A stretch of 64,000 bases of DNA from CAYPGJ01 sp050174775. GTDB taxonomy: Bacteria; Planctomycetota; Phycisphaerae; Phycisphaerales; UBA1924. Location: NCBI GenBank assembly GCA_050174775.1, contig JBFXJP010000005.1, positions 194,396-258,395 on the forward strand, given 5' to 3'. Positions 53,746 to 64,000 of the stretch are shown piece after piece; position 1 is the stretch's first letter, and each line of letters opens with the position of its first letter. A program made the position numbers and the translations under genes. The notes under the pieces were generated by a model. It was not told the DNA's origin and made no database searches. It was given only the letters and a program-made list of their open reading frames with translations.

Positions 53746-56655
53746 TCATCGGACGGCGGAGATGCCGCCGAGCGCGGACTGCTGCGTGCGGAGGGAGGCG
53801 ATGGCCTTCTCCATGGCGAGGAACTGGGTTTCGAGGCGAGCGCGCTTGCGGGCGAGCTTGGCGTCGAAGCCCCCGATGCGTTGGATCTGGAGTTCGATCT
53901 GATCGTTGATGGCCTTGTCGCGGCGTGTGAGGGCGCCGTCGGTGACGTTGGTGAGCTGGTTCATGAGGACGGCGAGCTGTTCGGCGACACCGAGGGTGTT
54001 GTAGGTGGCTTGGGTGTTCCCGCTGGTGGAGGCGCCGGGGATGGGCTCGCCGTTGGGATCGAGGACGACGGTGCTGGGCTCGTCCTGGCCGAAGGCGGCG
54101 AGGAGATCCTCGACGGCCTGTGGGTCCTGCGTATGGGCGTCGCGGAACTTGGTCTCGTCGAGCTCGAGTTTGCCGCCGGCGCCGACGCGGAAGCCGACCT
54201 GCGAGAGGTTGGTGTAGCGGGCGGAGACGTTGAGCGGGGAGCCTTGGACGACGCGGTAGATGGCGGAGCGGACCTGGGCGAGCGTGCTGTCGCCGAGGAG
54301 TGTGCCGCGCTTGTTGGTGTCGGCGTCGTAGGAGTCGTACTTCTTGATCTTGTCGAGGATGGTGTTGAAGGCGCTGACGAAGGTCTTGGCGGTGTCGACG
54401 ATCTTCTCGACGTCGCGTGAGACGGTGAGGGTGACGGGTGAGGTGGTTGTTTGTCGGAGGTCGACGGTGACGCCGGTGATGGCGTTGTCGAGGGTGTTGG
54501 TGGAGGAGGTGAGGAGCGCGGCGTTGGCGGGGTCGCCGGAGCCGAAGAAGGCGACGGCGTCGCGGCCCTTGGTGAGGGTGGAGAGGCCGAGGTTGAAGCC
54601 GTCGGTGTCGATGACGGAGCGTCCGACGGCGCCGGAGTACTTGGAGGTGAGCGAGAGACGGAAGGGGCTGCCGCTGGAGGCGTCGACGAGGACGTTGGCG
54701 GTGACGCCGACGCCTGCGGCGTTGATCTTCTCGACGATCTGGTTGAGTGTGTCGGTGGCGGCGAACTCGATGGTTCGCTCGAAGGTTCCGTTGATGGTGT
54801 TGCCTGCGCCGAGGTCTCCGGAGCCGACGAGGTTGAGCTTGCGCGCGACGACGCCGGACTCGTCCTCGACGCGGATCGCGAGGGAGCCGGAGGAGGCGTC
54901 GGTGAGGAGGAGGCCGTCTCCGGTGTCGTTGATGCGCGCGACGACGCCGGAAGAGGCGTTGATCTTGCGGATGACGTCGTCGAGGGTCTTGTCGTTGGAA
55001 TCGACAGAGATGACGGTGCTGACGCCGTTGGAGTTGTAGATGCGGAACTGGCCGGTGCCGACGCCGGTGCGTCCGTTGAGGTCGGCGAGCTTGGAGGCGC
55101 CGCTGAGGTAGCGGGTCTGAAGGTTGCCGGAGTCGATGATGCCGTCGGCGCGGCCGAGGGTGGCGATGCCGAGGCTTGCCGCCGCGGAGCCGCCCTGGTC
55201 GGTGATGACGAGGCTTCCGCCGCCGGAGCTGGTGTCGACGATGCGCAGGCCGTTGCCGGTGCTGTTGAGGGAGGCGGTGACGACGCCGCCGCCGGTTTCG
55301 TTGATGCGGTTGATGATGTCGCGGACGGAGTCGTTCTCGTTGACGGTGAGGTCGTAGGTGAAGCCGTCGCGTCGTGTGATCTGGAAGGTGCCGCCGCCGC
55401 TGAGGCCGCCGGAGCCGGCGCCTCGGATGCCGCCGTTGAGGTTGGAGGCGAGAGTGTCGTTGATGCCGGCGAGGATTCGTCGGCCGTTGTGGGTGCTGGA
55501 GGCGACGCCTGCGGCGTCGGTGAGGAGGCCGAGGTCTCGCGCGGTGGTTCGTGAGGGATCGGTGGTGGAGACCTCGCGGACGATGAGGTTGTTGCCGCCG
55601 CCGGTGGAATCGGAGAGGACGAGTCGGTTGGAGGTTGCGTCGATGGAGGCGGTGACCTTTCCGCCGTTGCCGGTGGTGTTGTTGATGCGGTCGACGACTT
55701 CCTGGAGCGTGGCCGCGGCGGTCTGGATGAGGTTGCCGTTGTTGTCCTTGCGTTCGCCGAGCTCGATCTTGAGGAGGGTGCCGTCGCGGGCGACGATCTC
55801 GAAGTCGGCGACGCCGGCGCCGACGCCGTTGCGGAGGGTGACGCCGTTGCCGTCGTTGAGGGAGGCGAGGGAGGTTTGTGCGGAGAGGTAGTTGACGCGG
55901 GAGCCGCGGACCCCGGTGACCGTGCCGCTGGAGGCGCCGGCCAGGGTGATGGTGGCGCCGTTGCCCTCGATGCCGAGGCTGGTGGCCGTGGTGTATCCCG
56001 CGGCGTTCTGGACCTTGAGCGTGCCTGCGCCGCCGGAGCGATCGACGATGGTGATGCGGTCGCCCTCGATGACGGCTTCGACGTTGGCCGAGCCGTTGTT
56101 GTTGATGGCGGTGAGGACGTCATCGACGCTGACGGCGGTGGAGAGGTCGATGGTGGCGGTCTCGCCTTCGCGGTCGGTGATCTTGATCTTGCCGCGCGCG
56201 ACGCCCTGCCCGCCGTTGAGGCTGGAGAGAAGCGTCTCGGTGTCGAGCCGTCCGCCCCCGATCTCGACGGAGAGCTGCGTCAGGCCGACCGCGGCCTGGT
56301 CGCGGCTAGCGAAGCCGCGGGAGAGCTGCTGCTGGGTGGAGACAAGGCGCGCGACGGTGAACTGGTAGACGCCGGGGGAGGCGGTGGTGCCTGCGGTGGC
56401 GGTGAGCGCGTCGGGGTGGGAGGAGACGGCCTTGGCGGACTTGAAGATCTTGTCGGCGCGGAAGGACGCGGCCGAGGTCTTGAGGGCGAGGAGCGCGGAG
56501 TTGACGTCGAGGTACGCGGCCCGCTGTGCCTGGAGGGTGGCGACGCGCGCCTGGGCGAGCTGCTTCGGCCGGCTCTCGATCGCCAGGAGTTGCTCGATCA
56601 GCGCACCGGTGTCGATCCCGCTGAAGGGTCCCACGCTCGTGCTGATTCCGCCCAT
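53746..56655 (-). CDS. fliD: flagellar filament cap protein FliD
   Basis: 969 residues, far above the usual 450-650. The N-terminal capping domain (SVGPFSGIDTGALIEQLLAI) and the C-terminal coiled coil (AINDQIELQIQRIGGFDAKL, then RARLETQFLAMEKAIASLRT) are typical. Between them lie several flagellin-type hypervariable repeats, e.g. ITDREGETATIDLSTAVSVD, FEIVARDGTLLKIELGE-like and FRIYNSNGVSTVISVDSNDK. The cap folds flagellin at the filament tip. The extra repeats would make a larger exposed cap, possibly for adhesion. Starts in the same frame at 56655 with AAGGAG upstream. Confidence 0.9.
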   Translation of the reverse strand: MGGISTSVGPFSGIDTGALIEQLLAIESRPKQLAQARVATLQAQRAAYLDVNSALLALKTSAASFRADKIFKSAKAVSSHPDALTATAGTTASPGVYQFTVARLVSTQQQLSRGFASRDQAAVGLTQLSVEIGGGRLDTETLLSSLNGGQGVARGKIKITDREGETATIDLSTAVSVDDVLTAINNNGSANVEAVIEGDRITIVDRSGGAGTLKVQNAAGYTTATSLGIEGNGATITLAGASSGTVTGVRGSRVNYLSAQTSLASLNDGNGVTLRNGVGAGVADFEIVARDGTLLKIELGERKDNNGNLIQTAAATLQEVVDRINNTTGNGGKVTASIDATSNRLVLSDSTGGGNNLIVREVSTTDPSRTTARDLGLLTDAAGVASSTHNGRRILAGINDTLASNLNGGIRGAGSGGLSGGGTFQITRRDGFTYDLTVNENDSVRDIINRINETGGGVVTASLNSTGNGLRIVDTSSGGGSLVITDQGGSAAASLGIATLGRADGIIDSGNLQTRYLSGASKLADLNGRTGVGTGQFRIYNSNGVSTVISVDSNDKTLDDVIRKINASSGVVARINDTGDGLLLTDASSGSLAIRVEDESGVVARKLNLVGSGDLGAGNTINGTFERTIEFAATDTLNQIVEKINAAGVGVTANVLVDASSGSPFRLSLTSKYSGAVGRSVIDTDGFNLGLSTLTKGRDAVAFFGSGDPANAALLTSSTNTLDNAITGVTVDLRQTTTSPVTLTVSRDVEKIVDTAKTFVSAFNTILDKIKKYDSYDADTNKRGTLLGDSTLAQVRSAIYRVVQGSPLNVSARYTNLSQVGFRVGAGGKLELDETKFRDAHTQDPQAVEDLLAAFGQDEPSTVVLDPNGEPIPGASTSGNTQATYNTLGVAEQLAVLMNQLTNVTDGALTRRDKAINDQIELQIQRIGGFDAKLARKRARLETQFLAMEKAIASLRTQQSALGGISAVR

Positions 56656-56682
56656 GATCCCGCTCCTTCTGCTCCGTCCCGC

Positions 56683-56853
56683 TCAGGCCGCTCGTGCGGT
56701 GAGCGCTCGTCCGCGCGTCCTCACGCAGGGCTTGTCGAGCCCGGCGCGGCGGAGGGCGAGTGTGTCCATGGCCCAGGCCGAGAGCGCCCGACGGAACATC
56801 TCTCTGGCGCGAAGCACCGCTTCGTTCGCCCGGTATTCAGCAACGTCGCTCAT
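56683..56853 (-). CDS. 56-residue protein upstream of fliD
   Basis: Reads MSDVAEYRANEAVLRAREMF... and ends at the TGA at 56683-56685. AAGGAG lies in the leader at a good distance, a strong argument that it is translated. The protein is helical and basic, with no cysteine pair or membrane helix. It lies 27 bases ahead of fliD on the same strand, so it probably belongs to the flagellar operon, perhaps as a small chaperone or regulator. No family is recognised. Confidence 0.6.
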   Translation of the reverse strand: MSDVAEYRANEAVLRAREMFRRALSAWAMDTLALRRAGLDKPCVRTRGRALTARAA

Positions 56854-57178
56854 CGACAGGCTCCTTCCTGTCCCTCACCCACTGCCACGTCGCCCCTCAA
56901 CATCGTCCAGTGGCCGACCGGGGCTGCATCGGCACATAACCTTCGTTCGTACATCGACAACTCCCGGCGCCTCCTGCACTCGGGGTGCGCAAAAAGGCGC
57001 CCGGGACGCGCAGATATGAGGTCTCCGTGTTGGGATGAGGTGTATTTTCGGACCTCTCGCTCGATTTGATCGGGGGCGCCCGATACCGTGAGGCGGGACG
57101 GGAGAGAGGAGACGGCGCGGCCGATCACGGCATCCAACCCCCGCGCTTGGGTTGGCCCCGAGCATCAGGGACTCAGCC
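56854..57178. other. divergent spacer between the flagellar genes and the debranching-enzyme gene
   Basis: 325 bases with no credible coding frame of its own. A palindrome ATCGGG-GGCG-CCCGAT (57069-57084) lies about 95 bases ahead of the gene at 57179 and may be an operator. No clear sigma-28 or sigma-54 promoter for the flagellar side was found. Confidence 0.45.
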
Positions 57179-59281
57179 ATGAACTCGATCTCTCCGATCG
57201 TCGAACCCAAGCCCATGACCGCCACGACCGCGCGACCCGAAGCCACGCTGTATGCGGACGTCTCCTCGACGGACGCGCTGGGCGCCACAGAGTGGCTGCT
57301 GACGGATGGTCTGGGTGGGTTCTCGATGCTCACGGCGTTGGGCGCTGCGACGCGTCGGTATCACGCGTTGTACGTGGCGTCGACGAGGCCGCCCCTCTTG
57401 CGCCTGGCTGTGCTGCACAACCTGGTTGATGAGCTCGTGCTCGATCCTGACGGGGCGACGCCGACGCGCATCCCGCTCGCTTCGTTCCGGTTTGGGGAGC
57501 ACCTGATCCACCCGGACGGGCACCTGCACCTCGAGTCGTTCGAGCGATTCGATCCTGTGGCGCCGAAGTCGGCGCCCGGGGTGCGCTGGACGTTCCGGCA
57601 CGCTGAGATCACGGTGACGCGCGAGGTGTCGGTGCTGCACGGGCGCGGAGGGGTGTGCGTGCGGTATCGCGTGGCCGGGTTGTCGGTCGGCATGCGTGCG
57701 CGACTGCACGTGCGGCCGCTCGTCTCGCTGCGGGATGCGCACTCGCTGCTGCGGGAGGGCGCGTCGTTTGAGGTCAGATCAACGTCTTCCTCGGGCGTGA
57801 GCGTGTCGCGTGACGGGCACACGTTCCACATGGCCGCGACCGGCGCGAGGTTCACGCCGGGTGGTGACTGGTGGCGGAACTTCTCGTACGACCACGACCG
57901 TGCGCGCGGGTACGACCACACGGAGGACCTGTTCTGCCCCGGGGTGTTCACGGCGGACGTCTCGGGAGGTTCGCGAGCGCGCGAGGTGACGCTGGTGGGG
58001 TCGCTTGATCCTGAGGCGTTGGCGCTGCCGAAGCGCGATCCGCGCGTGGCGATTCTTCGGAAGTCGGCGGATGCGCTCGCGAAGGCGACGGCTCGGCGGG
58101 ACGGCGTGCCGGCGCTGCTCGCGCAGGCCGCGGATGATTTTGTGGTCACGCGGACGATCGACGGCGTGGCGCGGCGGTCGATCATCGCGGGGTACCCGTG
58201 GTTCGCGGACTGGGGGCGTGATGCGTTGATCGCGTTGCCCGGGCTGCTGCTGTGCACGGGGCGGTTCGGGGAGGCGCGCGACGTGCTGCTGGCGTTCGCG
58301 GCGCACATGCGGAAGGGCCTGATCCCGAACTGCTTCGACGATCGGACGGGGGAGGCGCAGTTCAACGCGGCTGACGCCTCGTTCTGGTATCTGCGGGCCG
58401 CGACGGACCTGGCGCGGGTGTCGGGCAAGCCCCTCCCGGCGCAGATCCGGGATGCGTGCCTCGACATCATCGGTCACGTGCGTGCTGGGACGGACTTCAA
58501 CATCGGCGTCGACCAGCGTGACTCGCTCGTGTTCGCGGGCGATCACACCACGCAGCTGACGTGGATGGACGCGAAGCGCGACGGGCACGCGTTCACGCCT
58601 CGCCACGGCAAGCCCGTCGAGATCAACGCGCTGTGGGCGCACTCCCTCACCGCCCTCGCGCCGATGCTGCCCCGATCGTTCGCTTCGACGGCAACGGAGC
58701 TGCGCGTCCTCGCGGCGGGCGCGGGCGAGTCGATGCGCCGGCTCTTCTGGAGACCGTCGATCAATTGTCTCGCGGACACGCTCCGACCGGACGTCTCGGC
58801 CTCGCCGACGCGCTGGGAGCCGGTGGACGAGATCAGGCCGAACCAGGTGATCGGGGCGGCGCTCGAGCATTCGCCCTTCACGCTCGAGCAGCGCCGCGCG
58901 GTGGTTCGGGTTGCGCGCGAGAAGCTGCTGACGCCCATGGGGATGCGCACGCTCGCGCCGGGGTCTGCGCAGTACCGATCGCACTATCGCGGGACGATGT
59001 GGGAGCGCGACGCCGCGTATCACAACGGCACGGCGTGGCCCTGGCTGATCGGGTTCTTCGTCGAGGCTTCGCTGCGCGTGGACGGGTTCTCGGCGAGCGC
59101 GAGGGCGCAGGCGATGCACGATCTCGCGCCGCTGCTCGAGCAGCTGACGCGCGGGTGCCTCGGGCAGATCCCGGAGATCGCGGACGCGGAGGCGCCGTTC
59201 GCGCCGGACGGGTGCCCTGCGCAGGCGTGGTCGGTGGCGGAGATGATCCGCGCGCTGTGCCTGGTCGGCGCGAAGGGCTGA
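57179..59281 (+). CDS. glycogen debranching enzyme (GH133/GDE_C type)
   Basis: 700 residues from the ATG at 57179. The N-terminal domain begins EWLLTDGLGGFSMLTALGA and TRRYHALYVAS, the classical start of archaeal/bacterial amylo-alpha-1,6-glucosidases. The C-terminal (alpha/alpha)6 barrel has GYPWFADWGRDALIALPGLL with the catalytic Asp, and YHNGTAWPWLIGFF with further acidic and aromatic residues. The enzyme removes 1,6-branches of glycogen. It is transcribed alone, convergent with carB. Confidence 0.92.
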   Translation: MNSISPIVEPKPMTATTARPEATLYADVSSTDALGATEWLLTDGLGGFSMLTALGAATRRYHALYVASTRPPLLRLAVLHNLVDELVLDPDGATPTRIPLASFRFGEHLIHPDGHLHLESFERFDPVAPKSAPGVRWTFRHAEITVTREVSVLHGRGGVCVRYRVAGLSVGMRARLHVRPLVSLRDAHSLLREGASFEVRSTSSSGVSVSRDGHTFHMAATGARFTPGGDWWRNFSYDHDRARGYDHTEDLFCPGVFTADVSGGSRAREVTLVGSLDPEALALPKRDPRVAILRKSADALAKATARRDGVPALLAQAADDFVVTRTIDGVARRSIIAGYPWFADWGRDALIALPGLLLCTGRFGEARDVLLAFAAHMRKGLIPNCFDDRTGEAQFNAADASFWYLRAATDLARVSGKPLPAQIRDACLDIIGHVRAGTDFNIGVDQRDSLVFAGDHTTQLTWMDAKRDGHAFTPRHGKPVEINALWAHSLTALAPMLPRSFASTATELRVLAAGAGESMRRLFWRPSINCLADTLRPDVSASPTRWEPVDEIRPNQVIGAALEHSPFTLEQRRAVVRVAREKLLTPMGMRTLAPGSAQYRSHYRGTMWERDAAYHNGTAWPWLIGFFVEASLRVDGFSASARAQAMHDLAPLLEQLTRGCLGQIPEIADAEAPFAPDGCPAQAWSVAEMIRALCLVGAKG

Positions 59282-59285
59282 GGGG

Positions 59286-62747
<3,462 letters not shown>

Positions 62748-62891
62748 GTCCGCTCGTCGTCCTCCACGATTCCCCCGCCATCCGCGCACACAAAGAGCGC
62801 GCCGGACGGCGCGCAAACTCGGACCACACTACAGGGTTCCACACGCGCGGCAAGCCTGTCCGCCGATACCTAGCAGTGGCTAACATTCCGT

Positions 62892-63596
62892 GTGTCCGTC
62901 TGGCTTCCCATCACGGTTCTCCTCTGGCTCTGCTGGGCGGCGCTCGCCTCGCGGGCCCACCGTCTCGCTCCCCGCCCCAACCCTGTTTCGGGGTTCGCCG
63001 TGCTTGCCGTCCGGGGGTACGCGCGTGTGTTTCACCGCCTCCGGGTGAAGGCTGCGGAGCGGATTCCCGCGACGCGATCCCCGGGCCCGCTCATCGTGGT
63101 CGCGAACCACGCGTCCGGCGCGGACCCCCTGCTGATCCAGGCCGCGTGCCCATTCGAGATCACGTGGATCATGGGCGCCGACATGGCGCACCCCTGGCTC
63201 GGCGCGCTGTGGCGCTCGGCGGGCGTCATCACCGTCGACCGGAAGAACGCGTCGGGCTTCCCGCTCCGCGAGGCGCTGCGGGCGCTGCGGGACGGGCGCG
63301 TGCTCGGCATCTTTCCGGAGGGGCGGATCGCGCGTCCGGCGCGTCGGCTGCAGCCGTTCCATCCGGGGGCGTCGTTGCTGATCGAGCGCTCCGGCGCGCC
63401 CGTGCTTCCGTTCCTGATCACGGGGGCGCCGACGAGCGCGAACGCATGGACCGATCTCCTCACCACGAGCCGCGCCGTGGTGCGGCCGCTGGGCGAGCCT
63501 GCCGCGCCGCCGCGCGCGGGGTCGCGCGAGCACGCGACGGCGCTTCGCGAGGTGTTTCGACGCGAGTCGGGCTGGCCGCTCGCGGAAGAGGCGTAA
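62892..63596 (+). CDS. 1-acyl-glycerol-3-phosphate acyltransferase-like protein
   Basis: 234 residues from a GTG at 62892. One N-terminal transmembrane helix (LPITVLLWLCWAALASRAH) precedes the PlsC motifs: NHASGADPL (the H-x4-D catalytic pair), VDRKNASGF and FPEGR. The enzyme probably transfers a fatty acyl chain to lysophosphatidate or a related lipid. It is divergent from carB. The 145-base spacer holds no other gene. Confidence 0.87.
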   Translation: MSVWLPITVLLWLCWAALASRAHRLAPRPNPVSGFAVLAVRGYARVFHRLRVKAAERIPATRSPGPLIVVANHASGADPLLIQAACPFEITWIMGADMAHPWLGALWRSAGVITVDRKNASGFPLREALRALRDGRVLGIFPEGRIARPARRLQPFHPGASLLIERSGAPVLPFLITGAPTSANAWTDLLTTSRAVVRPLGEPAAPPRAGSREHATALREVFRRESGWPLAEEA

Positions 63597-63624
63597 GGGG
63601 CTCCGCGCCGGGGGCGTCGGGACG

Positions 63625-63660
63625 AAAAAAAAGCCGCGGAAGACCTGGGTCTTCCGCGGC
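63625..63660 (-). terminator. intrinsic terminator of the right-edge surface-protein gene
   Basis: Minus-strand arms GCCGCGGAAGACC (63648-63660 region) and its perfect complement (63633-63645) form a thirteen-base-pair stem, followed by eight T residues (A-run at 63625-63632). Confidence 0.9.
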
Positions 63661-63712
63661 CTGGAATGAGAATCGGTCAGTTGACCGGAGTCTGCAGTTC
63701 CGTCACCTCAGC

Positions 63713-64000
63713 TCACACGCAGGGCACGCCGAAGCCGGAGAGCACCGAGTTGAGGTCGGTGAAGTTGGTGGCGTTGTCGTCCGGCACGCCGTCGCCGTTG
63801 GCGTCGGGGGCAACGTTGCCGCCGATGTTGGCGCCCGACTGGCCGAAGAACGAGAGGACGTTGTTGAGATCGGTGAAGTTCACGATCCCGTCGTCGTTCG
63901 TGTCGCCCAGGCAGGGGAGGGCCCACGCCTTCACGTTGTCGGCGTAGAGGATCGAACCGGCCGCGGCCGTGTTCTCATCGCCACCCGACAGGAAGATGAT
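63713..64000 (-). CDS. secreted protein with dockerin-like tail (C-terminal fragment)
   Basis: 95 residues are visible; the gene continues beyond the right edge. The fragment begins with a strand-rich end (TAAAGSILYADNVKAWALP) typical of jelly-roll or LamG-like sugar-binding domains. It ends with CLGDTNDDGIVNFTDLNNVL and a second loop segment DANGDGVPDDNATNFTDLNS, with Cys near both ends. The second loop is longer than usual because of an insertion. A terminator follows at 63625-63660. Confidence 0.75.
   Translation of the reverse strand: MIFLSGGDENTAAAGSILYADNVKAWALPCLGDTNDDGIVNFTDLNNVLSFFGQSGANIGGNVAPDANGDGVPDDNATNFTDLNSVLSGFGVPCV

Overview
The window is about 64 kb of a very GC-rich bacterial chromosome, probably from a planctomycete of the class Phycisphaerae. 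The basis is indirect: many secreted proteins end in paired dockerin-like calcium loops (DxNxDGxVxFxDLNxVLSxFG), some followed by a short sorting-type tail. There are also prepilin-like proteins, a lysine-rich histone-H1-like protein, a full mreBCD set and flagellar genes. No rRNA, tRNA, CRISPR array, transposase or integrase was seen.

Region by region. 1-1.4 kb: the start of a UbiX-like flavin prenyltransferase, a lipoprotein and a PilZ protein. 1.5-7.1 kb, minus strand: a phage-like virion module with portal (frameshifted), putative scaffold, SU10-type major capsid protein and small virion or tail-like proteins. 7.3-11.2 kb: host-like genes (FlgM, a SPOR-like protein, a prepilin) and a strongly structured RNA candidate with its own promoter and terminator. 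11.6-16.5 kb: a LexA/CI-type self-cleaving repressor, divergent from a packaging module made of an HTH regulator, an ABC-ATPase/GNAT fusion, two small proteins and the large terminase. The two phage arms lie about 5 kb apart and point away from each other. They lack integrase, tail and lysis genes, so the pair looks like a domesticated or gene-transfer-agent-like element.

16.4-28.4 kb: small membrane proteins, an extremely acidic protein, a ferredoxin, an H1-like protein, an M16-like protein without its zinc motif, Lnt, a HEAT-repeat protein, coiled-coil envelope proteins, MreB-MreC-MreD and phenylalanine 4-hydroxylase. 28.4-45.3 kb, minus strand: six large secreted proteins (three beta-helix-like paralogues, two propeller-like paralogues and one NxxGxxxF-repeat protein) interrupted by a DUF444 protein. 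45.5-50.7 kb: an F-type ATP synthase operon, atpZ-atpI-like-atpB-E-F-H-A, which ends at a terminator straight after atpA. 51-53 kb: another secreted propeller-like dockerin protein behind an AT-rich palindrome. 53-57 kb: fliS, fliD and a 56-residue gene. 57-63.6 kb: glycogen debranching enzyme, carB and a PlsC-type acyltransferase. The right edge cuts a further dockerin-tailed protein.

The housekeeping parts cover cell shape (mreBCD), lipoprotein maturation (lnt), energy (atp) and motility (fliS, fliD, flgM). The accessory parts are the large surface-protein cluster and the split phage-like element, whose repressor suggests control by DNA damage. All functions are inferred from reading the sequence; no database search was possible.
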